Source: DASUPK01 sp963833375
Lineage (GTDB): Bacteria > Actinomycetota > Thermoleophilia > Solirubrobacterales > 70-9
Direction: 5' to 3'
NCBI GenBank assembly: GCA_963833375.1
Contig: CAWHXR010000001.1
Coordinates: 248,001-312,000 of the forward strand
Length of the DNA: 64,000 bases
The position numbers were made by a program, and so were the translations under genes. The stretch's first letter is position 1. Each line of letters begins with the position of its first letter. The notes beneath the pieces are model-generated. The model was not told the DNA's origin and searched no databases. It saw only the letters and a program-made list of their open reading frames with translations. Positions 57,584 to 64,000 of this stretch are shown piece by piece.

Positions 57584-59782
57584 ATGAGCGCCCGCTCCCG
57601 CCGGCGGCATCGACGCACGAGCCGCAAGAGAAACCCATTCCTGGTCACGCTGCTGCTGCTCGGGTCGATGCTCGCCATCGGCGCGCTCGGATCCGGTCTC
57701 TGGCTGCTCAGCGTCTACAACTCGGCGCCCTCGCTCGCGAGCCTGACGCCAATCACGCACGGCGCCGTCTCAAAGGTCTACGCGGCCGACGGCTCACTGA
57801 TCGGGGTAATCCACTCCGACAAGATCCGGCAGCCGATCGCCAGCGCGAGGATCCCCGCGGACCTCAAGGACGCAACGGTCGCGATCGAGGACAGGCGCTT
57901 CTACAGCCACGGCGGCATCGATCCCTCGGCGATCATCCGCGCCGGCTGGGAGGACCTGACCGCCGGGGGCAAGCCGGTGGAGGGCGGCTCGACGATCACC
58001 CAGCAGCTCGTCCGCAACCTCTACATCCAAGACCCGCAGGACACGTTGAAGCGCAAGATCATCGAGGCGCACCTCGCCAATCAAGAGGAGGACCAACACT
58101 CGAAGGACTGGATCCTGACCGAGTACCTGAACACCGCTTCATATGGGACCAACGAGGGAGCCACCGCGATCGGCGTCGAGGCGGCGGCCGAGACCTACTA
58201 CTCCAAGCACGCCCGCGATCTGACCTTGCCGGAGGCGGCGATGATCGCGGGACTGCCGCAGGCGCCCTCCCAATACAACCCGCTCCTCAACCCGCGGGCG
58301 GCGCTTGCCCGGCGCAACGAGGTGCTGCAGGCGATGGAGCGGCAGGGCGACATCAGCACGAGCGAATACCAGGACGCGATCGGCCAGGGCCTGGGCCTCC
58401 ACCCGGGGCGGAAGTACACGACGATCCGCCAGCCCTACATCTTCGACCTCGTCAAGCAGGAGCTCCAGGACCGCTATGGGGTGAACACCGTCCAGAACGG
58501 CGGGCTCAAGGTCTATACGACGATCCAGCCGCGCCTCCAGGAGGCCGCGCAGAACGCCGTGGACTCCTGCTCGGTCTGCTACTCCGGCGGTGGCCCGGCG
58601 TCGGCACTCGCCTCGGTCGACCCGTCGAACGGGGAGATCGTCGCACTCGCCTCGACCCAGCGCTACTCGTTGTCCAGTCAGTTCAACTTCGCCGCCCATG
58701 CCCAGCGCCAGCCGGGGTCCTCGTTCAAGGTCTACGACTTGACGACGGCGATCAAGCAGGGCATCGACCCCGACACGACCTACTACGACGGCACCTCGCC
58801 GAAGACGCTGGAGACTCCCGGCGGCTCGACCTGGACGGTCAACAACGCCGAGCAGGGCGGCGGGGTGATGCCTCTGACCGAGGCGACCTGGGAGTCGGTC
58901 AACGTGGTCTTCGCCCAGCTTGGCCTCGACGTCGGTCCCGAGAACATCGCCAAGACCGCGTATGAGATGGGGATCACGTCACCGCTCGGAATCAAGGGCG
59001 CGCACGACATCCCCTGCAAGCTCGGTCCGCACTGCTACATCCCCCCGGCCGATGCGATCGGCGGGCTGAGCGTCGGTGTCACCCCCCTCGAACAGGCCAA
59101 CGCCTACGCGACCCTCGCCAACGGCGGCGTACGCCACGACGCGACCGCGATCGACCGGGTGGTCTTCCCCGGCGGGAAGGTCGACGGGCCGAGCGCAAAC
59201 GAGAGCAAGCGCGTGCTGACTCCCGGAGAGGCCTATGAGGTCACGAAGGTGCTCGAGGGCGTGATCACCAGCGGCACCGGAGCCGGCTACACGTCCATCG
59301 GTTGCCAGTCGGAGGCCGGCAAGACCGGCACCAGTGAGGACCTGTCCGACGCCTGGTTCGTGGGCTACACGCCGCTGTATTCGACCGCCGTGTGGACCGG
59401 TCACCCGCTCTCGCGCGCCTCCACCGGCTTCGGCGGTCCCACCTCCGGCCCGATCTGGCGTTCCTACATGGAGGCCGCCCAGGGAGGCGAGTGCCCCGAC
59501 TTCGAGGTTCCCTCGAGCCTGCCGAGCCTGTCCGCATACCACGGGGAGCACACGGCCTCCAGCTCGAGCTCCTGCAGCAGCAGCAGCAGCGGCTCCTATT
59601 CCTGCGGCTCCTCTTCGTACACCCCGAGCTACGGCGGCAGCTACGGAGGCAGCGGCTCCCAGGGCGCCTACGCCCCCGGTGTGGGGCAGAAACCGGCGCC
59701 CTCGCTGAAGCCGAAACCGGCGCCCGCCCCACCGGCGCCTCCAGCACCGGCGCCGCCGCCGAACGGCGCGGTCACTCCCTGA
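57584..59782 (+). CDS. Class A penicillin-binding protein (bifunctional transglycosylase/transpeptidase)
   Basis: 732 residues. N-terminal cytoplasmic tail and TM (FLVTLLLLGSMLAIGALGSG). GT51: VAIEDRRFYSHGGIDPSAII, EGGSTITQQLVRNLYIQDPQ, AAMIAGLPQAPSQYNP. Transpeptidase: SxxK in QPGSSFKVYDL, SxN in ESVNVVFAQLGLD, KTGTSEDLSDAWFVGYTP. The C-terminal tail is Ser/Cys/Gly/Tyr-rich (SSSSSCSSSSSGSYSCGSSS) then Pro/Ala-rich. It polymerises and cross-links peptidoglycan. Confidence 0.93.
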   Translation: MSARSRRRHRRTSRKRNPFLVTLLLLGSMLAIGALGSGLWLLSVYNSAPSLASLTPITHGAVSKVYAADGSLIGVIHSDKIRQPIASARIPADLKDATVAIEDRRFYSHGGIDPSAIIRAGWEDLTAGGKPVEGGSTITQQLVRNLYIQDPQDTLKRKIIEAHLANQEEDQHSKDWILTEYLNTASYGTNEGATAIGVEAAAETYYSKHARDLTLPEAAMIAGLPQAPSQYNPLLNPRAALARRNEVLQAMERQGDISTSEYQDAIGQGLGLHPGRKYTTIRQPYIFDLVKQELQDRYGVNTVQNGGLKVYTTIQPRLQEAAQNAVDSCSVCYSGGGPASALASVDPSNGEIVALASTQRYSLSSQFNFAAHAQRQPGSSFKVYDLTTAIKQGIDPDTTYYDGTSPKTLETPGGSTWTVNNAEQGGGVMPLTEATWESVNVVFAQLGLDVGPENIAKTAYEMGITSPLGIKGAHDIPCKLGPHCYIPPADAIGGLSVGVTPLEQANAYATLANGGVRHDATAIDRVVFPGGKVDGPSANESKRVLTPGEAYEVTKVLEGVITSGTGAGYTSIGCQSEAGKTGTSEDLSDAWFVGYTPLYSTAVWTGHPLSRASTGFGGPTSGPIWRSYMEAAQGGECPDFEVPSSLPSLSAYHGEHTASSSSSCSSSSSGSYSCGSSSYTPSYGGSYGGSGSQGAYAPGVGQKPAPSLKPKPAPAPPAPPAPAPPPNGAVTP

Positions 59783-60041
59783 GCCTCTGCAGGGCTCCGG
59801 GGCCCGCACCCTCGATCTCGATCAGCTTGCGCCGTCCCCGGACGCCCCGGGCGATCCGGATGCGGCCGGGCGCCACGCCGATGCGCTTGGCGATCAGCTT
59901 GACGACGGCGCGGTTGGCCGAGTCGTCCACGGGCGCCGCGGTGACGCGGACGGCGAGCACCCCGTCCCGCATGCCGGCGATCTCGTCCCGGCTCGCGCGC
60001 GGAGTGACCTTCACCTCGATCCTGAGCGGTGCTTTGCTCAC
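59772..60041 (-). CDS. DUF167 (YggU-like) family protein
   Basis: 89 residues from GTG 60041. IEVKVTPRASRDEIAGMRDG, AVRVTAAPVDDSANRAVVKL, IAKRIGVAPGRIRIARG and RRKLIEI are typical of the YggU/DUF167 family, whose function is unknown. It overlaps the end of the PBP gene by 11 bp (convergent) and is divergent from thiL. Confidence 0.88.
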   Translation of the reverse strand: MSKAPLRIEVKVTPRASRDEIAGMRDGVLAVRVTAAPVDDSANRAVVKLIAKRIGVAPGRIRIARGVRGRRKLIEIEGAGPGALQRLRE

Positions 60042-60059
60042 AGGCCCATGATCGCGCCC

Positions 60060-60065
60060 TAACGT
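60060..60065 (+). promoter_or_regulatory. -10 box of a leaderless transcript
   Basis: TAACGT with 6 nt to the ATG at 60072. Confidence 0.5.
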
Positions 60066-60071
60066 GGGCCC

Positions 60072-61076
60072 ATGCCGGCGAGCGAATTCGACCTGATCGC
60101 CGCGATCAACGAGCGGCTCCCAGCGGCCGGCCCCCGGGTGCGGGTGCCGAGCGGCGACGATGCCGCCGTCGTGGAGCCCCGCGCGGCGAGTGCGGTCTCG
60201 GTCGACGCGATCGTCGACGGGGTCCACTTCCGCCTCGAGGACTTCGGGGCACCGGCGGTCGGCCGCAAGGCCCTCGCGGCCGCGCTTTCCGATCTCGCCG
60301 CGATGGGCGCAGCGCAGGGAGAGGCCTACGTCGTCGTCGGCGCCCCGGCGGAGCTCCCCGACGAGGATCTGCTTGGCATTGCCGAGGGGCTGGCTGAGGT
60401 CGCCTCACGGGACGAGGTCTCGATCGCCGGCGGTGATCTGGTGAGCTCCCCGGTGCTGATCGTCTCCGTGACCGCCATCGGCTACGAGCCCGGTGGCACG
60501 CGCTTCGTCACCCGCGACGGCGCCAAGCCGCGCGACGTCGTGGCTCTGACGGGGGAGCTCGGGGGCGCTGCCGCCGCGCTGGCGCTGATGGAGGACCGCG
60601 AGCGGCCCGGCGTTCTCTCGGAGGACGCGCGGGTTGCTCTGCTCGTTCGCCAGCTCGATCCCATTCCCAGGCTGCGGGAGGGCCGCGCTCTCGCGGCCGC
60701 GGGGGCGACGGCGATGATCGACGTCAGCGACGGCCTGGGGGCCGACGCCGGCCACCTGGCCGACTCGAGCGAGTGCCGGCTGGAGATCGACCTGGGACGC
60801 GTACCGGTCGCCGCGGGCGTGGCGGAGGTCGCGGGCGGCGAGCGGGCGGCGCTCGAGCTCGCCGCCTCGGGAGGCGAGGACTACGAGCTCCTCGTCACTC
60901 TGCCTCCGGGGAGCTTCGAGAGCGCCGCGGCGGCTGTCGCACAGGCGGGCTCGGCCCTGATCGAGATCGGCTACGTCGCCGAAGGCCGCGGCGTGAGCCT
61001 CCGCCTGCCGGGCGGCGGCGAGCTCGAGCCGGGCGGCTTCGACCACAGGCGCGGGTCCCTCTCCGGCTCCGGCTGA
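60072..61076 (+). CDS. thiL: Thiamine-monophosphate kinase
   Basis: 334 residues. Phosphorylates thiamine monophosphate to the diphosphate cofactor. Features: VPSGDDAAVVEPRAASAVSV, DAIVDGVHF, KALAAALSDLAAMGAAQGEA, IAGGDLVSSPVLIVSVTAIG, RDVVALTGELGGAAAALALM, MIDVSDGLGADAGHLADSS and SGGEDYELLVTLPP. It overlaps the convergent M28-like gene by 106 bp. This cofactor would serve thiamine-dependent enzymes. Confidence 0.92.
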   Translation: MPASEFDLIAAINERLPAAGPRVRVPSGDDAAVVEPRAASAVSVDAIVDGVHFRLEDFGAPAVGRKALAAALSDLAAMGAAQGEAYVVVGAPAELPDEDLLGIAEGLAEVASRDEVSIAGGDLVSSPVLIVSVTAIGYEPGGTRFVTRDGAKPRDVVALTGELGGAAAALALMEDRERPGVLSEDARVALLVRQLDPIPRLREGRALAAAGATAMIDVSDGLGADAGHLADSSECRLEIDLGRVPVAAGVAEVAGGERAALELAASGGEDYELLVTLPPGSFESAAAAVAQAGSALIEIGYVAEGRGVSLRLPGGGELEPGGFDHRRGSLSGSG

Positions 61077-62866
61077 GCCGGCTCCGGCGGCGCCTCCGGC
61101 TCCTCCTCGTCGGGCGCGACATCCCCGGGAGCCTCAGGCTCCTGCCTGTGGACAGAGATCTCGCCCTCCTGCTCGATCCTCATCTCGGGAGCGGGCCTCG
61201 CGGGGGGGCGCCCGGCGATGGCGACGATCGCCACCCCCGAACCCGCCAGCAGGCAACCGAGCAGCGCCAGGGCCACGCTGATCTGCCCATCCGCGAGCAT
61301 CAGCAAGAGGTCGTGCCAGACCCCGAGCCCGGCATCGAAGCGCCCGGCCAGATTCCCAACCAGCGCAACCAGCGGTACCAGTCCAAGCAGGATCAATCCG
61401 CTCGCCGCAAGCCGTCCCCCGGCCGGCCGGGCCGCCGCGATCAGCCAGGCCTGCATCCCGACGGCCACCAGCAGGCCGAGATAGGGATTGGCCAGCCAGA
61501 CGCCCAGGGCGGCGACACAGGCGACGAGCAGCGCCGCGGGGGCGGCGGTCACGACGGCGGGGGCGGGGGGCGGCCGCAGAGGCCGCAGGAAGAAGGCGAT
61601 CGCGCAGTAGAAGAGCAGCGCCGCGACCACCGCGATCGCTCCTCCGAGGCCGAGGGACTCGACGCGCGGGTCGAAGGGGAAGTCGGGACTCGGCATCACG
61701 CCGACCAGCGTCGCCGCCAGGATGACCAGCAGGGCGCCGAGGAACGGCAGCGTCCGGAGCAAAGACCAGGCGAAGCCGCGGGCCACCTCCACCGGGCTGC
61801 GCGCCGCGGAGGCGAGACCCGCGCCGGCGCCGAGCGCGACGGGGAGCAGCAGCGCGAGAGCCAGCATGGCGATCGTCCAGCCCGGCAGCAGGTTCCCGGC
61901 CAACCCGATGTACCCGCCGGGGCCGTGCTCGACGGCCCCGGGGGAGGCATCCAGGGCGAGGATCAGCGAGAGCGCGGCGCGGCCGAAGCGGTCGAAGGTG
62001 TCGGCGCTGAAGTGCTCCGGAGTGTCCTGCGAGGGGTCGATGGGCAGCTCGCCGTCGGAGGACAGCCGGATGGCGGGCAGGCCAGCCTCGACCAGCGGGC
62101 CCTGCTCGCCCAGCCCGGCCGGGAGGGCGAGCCTGAACAGGTCGCTGAGCGGGCCCTCGTCGCCGGCTGGCGTGGCGGTCTCCTTGGAGACCGTCGAGTT
62201 GGCCGTGTCGGCCAGCTGGCTCGCCGTGCTCTGGGGGCCGGTCGACCACGGGATCACCAGTGGAGCGACCGGGTGGGTGATCGCGGGCTGGCTCAGGTCG
62301 ATCGCCGCGTCGAGCAGGCCTGCGTCCGTGTAGTCACGGACGAAGCGCCTCGCGCCGAGCGCGCCGATGCTCGATCCGTCGGTGGAAACGAAGACGAGGG
62401 TCTTGTGGTGGGCCGATCCCGAGAAGCTGTTCGCGATCTCGAGCATCGCCGCGGTCCCGGCCGCGCTGGTCACCGCACCGCTTCCCCGGGCGACGTCGCG
62501 AGGAGCGATCAGCGCGATCTGGCGGTTCGACTCCCCGGGGAGGGTGGCGATCAGGTTGCGCAGGTGGACGTCGTGGCCGTGGAAGCTGCCGTCGAAGCGC
62601 TGCTCGGAGACCGTCGCCCCGTCGATCGACGAGAACTGCGCCCCGACCTGCTCGGCCATCGCGTTGTCGGCAGCCGAGCCCGGCGTCGGGTACGCGGCCG
62701 ACTCCGCGAGCTGCTTCGCGAGCGGGGCGGCGCTCGACGGGTCGAAGGCGTCCGGGGGCACCCCGCCGGTGAGGGAGGAGGGCACTCCCTGCAACGAGAA
62801 CATCGCAACGACGGCCGCCAGAGGCACCGAGAGCAGACCAATTCTCCAGAGTCGTAGATCGATCAC
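60971..62866 (-). CDS. Degenerate M28 peptidase domain fused to a multi-TM region (GPAA1-like plan)
   Basis: 631 residues. TM 1 then an extracytoplasmic domain with the M28 fold pattern (HDVHLRNLIATLPGESNRQI, ALIAPRDVARGSGAVTSAAG, AAMLEIANSFSGSAHHKTLV, FVSTDGSSIGALGARRFVRD), but the metal ligands are missing: H-x-D is PRD, D-N is TSAA and E-E is TDG. Eight or so TM helices and a Pro/Glu-rich tail follow. This plan resembles eukaryotic GPAA1. An inactive or altered M28 enzyme is expected. Overlaps thiL by 106 bp. Confidence 0.7.
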   Translation of the reverse strand: MIDLRLWRIGLLSVPLAAVVAMFSLQGVPSSLTGGVPPDAFDPSSAAPLAKQLAESAAYPTPGSAADNAMAEQVGAQFSSIDGATVSEQRFDGSFHGHDVHLRNLIATLPGESNRQIALIAPRDVARGSGAVTSAAGTAAMLEIANSFSGSAHHKTLVFVSTDGSSIGALGARRFVRDYTDAGLLDAAIDLSQPAITHPVAPLVIPWSTGPQSTASQLADTANSTVSKETATPAGDEGPLSDLFRLALPAGLGEQGPLVEAGLPAIRLSSDGELPIDPSQDTPEHFSADTFDRFGRAALSLILALDASPGAVEHGPGGYIGLAGNLLPGWTIAMLALALLLPVALGAGAGLASAARSPVEVARGFAWSLLRTLPFLGALLVILAATLVGVMPSPDFPFDPRVESLGLGGAIAVVAALLFYCAIAFFLRPLRPPPAPAVVTAAPAALLVACVAALGVWLANPYLGLLVAVGMQAWLIAAARPAGGRLAASGLILLGLVPLVALVGNLAGRFDAGLGVWHDLLLMLADGQISVALALLGCLLAGSGVAIVAIAGRPPARPAPEMRIEQEGEISVHRQEPEAPGDVAPDEEEPEAPPEPAQPEPERDPRLWSKPPGSSSPPPGRRRLTPRPSAT

Positions 62867-62877
62867 GGCTTGCCTTC

Positions 62878-62883
62878 TAACCT
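62878..62883 (+). promoter_or_regulatory. -10 box of a leaderless transcript
   Basis: TAACCT with 6 nt to the ATG at 62890. Confidence 0.5.
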
Positions 62884-62889
62884 TCAGGC

Positions 62890-63600
62890 ATGGCGCGAGG
62901 ACAGGCGCGGATCCTGCTCGTGGACGATGAACAGGCCGTGCAGACGCTTCTCACCTACCCGCTCCGCAAGGAAGGTTATGAGGTGGTGGGGGCCATGGAT
63001 GGACAGGAAGCGCTGGAGCGCTTCTCGGAGGAGCGGTTCGATCTCGTAGTCCTCGACATCATGCTTCCGAAGCTCGATGGGATTGAGGTGTGCAGGCGCC
63101 TCCGCACGCGCAGTCAGGTGCCGATCATCATGCTGACGGCAAAGGGGGACGAGATCGACAAGGTCGCCGGCCTCGAGATGGGAGCCGACGACTACATCAC
63201 CAAACCCTTCTCGGTCCGGGAGTTCCGCAGCCGCGTCAAGGCGGCGCTGCGCCGCGGAGGGATGGCGGTGCAGGCGCTCGCGAACAACGAGCCGATCCGC
63301 TCCGGCGAGCTGGAGATCGACTTCGAGCGGCGCTCGGTGACGCTCGCGGACAAGCCGGCCCAGCTGACCTATGTCGAGTTCGAGATCCTCGCCGCCCTGG
63401 CGGTATCCCCGGGCCGGGTCTTCACTCGCGAGATGCTGCTCGAGCACATCTGGGGCGACTCGACCTACCGAGACCCCCGCACCGTCGACGTCCACATCAG
63501 GCACCTGCGCGAGAAGCTCGAGTCGGACGCCAAGAACCCCGAGTATCTCTTCACCGTGCGCGGCGTCGGCTACCGCTTCCGCGATACAGAGCGCGATTGA
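62890..63600 (+). CDS. OmpR/PhoB-family response regulator
   Basis: 236 residues. Receiver: ILLVDDEQAVQTLLTYPLRK, FDLVVLDIMLPKLDGIEVCR (phospho-acceptor Asp), IIMLTAKGDE, ADDYITKPFSVREF. C-terminal winged helix: LTYVEFEILAALAVSPGRVF, TREMLLEHIWG, RTVDVHIRHLREKLE and YLFTVRGVGYRF. All phosphotransfer residues are intact, unlike the two NarL-type regulators at 35.9-37.5 kb. Operon with the histidine kinase. Confidence 0.92.
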   Translation: MARGQARILLVDDEQAVQTLLTYPLRKEGYEVVGAMDGQEALERFSEERFDLVVLDIMLPKLDGIEVCRRLRTRSQVPIIMLTAKGDEIDKVAGLEMGADDYITKPFSVREFRSRVKAALRRGGMAVQALANNEPIRSGELEIDFERRSVTLADKPAQLTYVEFEILAALAVSPGRVFTREMLLEHIWGDSTYRDPRTVDVHIRHLREKLESDAKNPEYLFTVRGVGYRFRDTERD

Positions 63601-64000
63601 GGCTAGACACTCTCCGCAATCGGCTGGTAGCGCTGATCACCCTGATCACGGCCGCGGCGATCGCGTTCGTCTACCTGTACGTCGTCCCCCAGCTCGAGTC
63701 GAGCCTGACGGCCGAGAAGCTCCGCCGGCTGGAGCGGCTTGGGAACGAGCAGGCGCCTCGCATGGCCCGCGCGCTCGAGTCCGGCGCCTCCCAGCAGCGG
63801 ATCGAGGAGCTGGTCCGCACCACCGCCCAGTCCACCGAGAGCCGGGTGACGCTGCTGGCCATCCGAGACGAATCGGGAGGGCCGGTGCCCGCGTTCGTGC
63901 TCGCGGACTCGCAGGCGGAGGCCACCGCGATCCAGGGTCGTTACCTGACGGCAGACGCGGCGATCTCCGACGGGCACGTCGCCTCGGGGGTGGAGCACGT
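63597..64000 (+). CDS. Sensor histidine kinase, N-terminal part (3' end outside window)
   Basis: TTG start at 63597 overlapping the stop of the response regulator (TTGA). The visible 134 residues hold a TM helix (LVALITLITAAAIAFVYLYV), then an extracytoplasmic domain LESSLTAEKLRRLERLGNEQ with VTLLAIRDESGGPVPAFVLA. Kinase domains lie beyond the window. Identified from its place next to the OmpR-type gene and the sensor-like plan. Confidence 0.7.
   Translation, partial: MRLDTLRNRLVALITLITAAAIAFVYLYVVPQLESSLTAEKLRRLERLGNEQAPRMARALESGASQQRIEELVRTTAQSTESRVTLLAIRDESGGPVPAFVLADSQAEATAIQGRYLTADAAISDGHVASGVEH

Noticed and set aside
60773..62857. A 694-codon plus-strand frame opposite the M28-like gene
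   Set aside because: Highly Arg/Gly/Gln-rich with no domain pattern and overlapping thiL; a shadow of the membrane protein gene.

Overview
The window is high-GC DNA that reads as a deep-branching actinobacterium, most likely Thermoleophilia (Solirubrobacterales-like). This rests on GC-rich codon use, frequent GTG/TTG starts, many start codons placed 6-7 nt after a TAnnnT -10 box (leaderless transcripts), and the gene families present. The taxon is an inference; there is no rRNA in the window.

Layout. (1) 1-459: 3' end of an ELWxSDGT-repeat protein. (2) 511-11413: a head-to-tail duplication of a 5.45-kb cassette. Each copy holds a GlcG/HbpS-like gene, glutathione-independent formaldehyde dehydrogenase, NAD-dependent formate dehydrogenase, a divergently transcribed winged-helix regulator, a tiny proline-rich ORF overlapping a small GYD-repeat protein gene, and a glycerophosphodiester phosphodiesterase. 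The two dehydrogenases would oxidise formaldehyde to formate to CO2 with two NADH. Each unit is bounded by related 16-bp palindromes that recur elsewhere at 0.47-12.1 kb. (3) 11.6-15.7 kb: accessory genes (two NTF2-like proteins, SRPBCC, two SDR-type oxidoreductases, small unknowns). (4) 15.8-35.7 kb: an exopolysaccharide locus: sugar-phosphate transferase, flippase, glycosyltransferases, O-antigen ligase/polymerase, Wzz-like protein, beta-helix protein, deacetylase, GNAT transferase, ATP-grasp enzyme, epimerase and a membrane protein with a degenerate GGDEF domain. At least two of its genes are frameshifted. (5) 35.9-37.5 kb: two NarL/LuxR-type regulators whose phospho-acceptor Asp is replaced by Glu. 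(6) 37.6-43.4 kb: a repeat-rich secreted or anchored protein, then an uncharacterised set of Ser/Arg-tailed proteins (two paralogues with 11-residue amphipathic repeats, an SRPBCC protein, an acidic protein, two tiny proteins and a divergent member). This is the best candidate for an undescribed system. (7) 43.5-64 kb: core-like genes: alpha/beta hydrolase, GT2 + methyltransferase, two large membrane glycosyltransferase-like proteins, pyrE between two anchored paralogues, epimerase, L,D-transpeptidase, a five-gene HAD-RDD-CPBP-ABC operon, MscS channel, class A PBP, DUF167, thiL, a degenerate M28/multi-TM protein and an OmpR-type two-component system cut by the window end.

All calls are from reading the sequence and remembered family motifs; no search was run. 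Starts given as GTG/TTG or leaderless are choices explained per entry.
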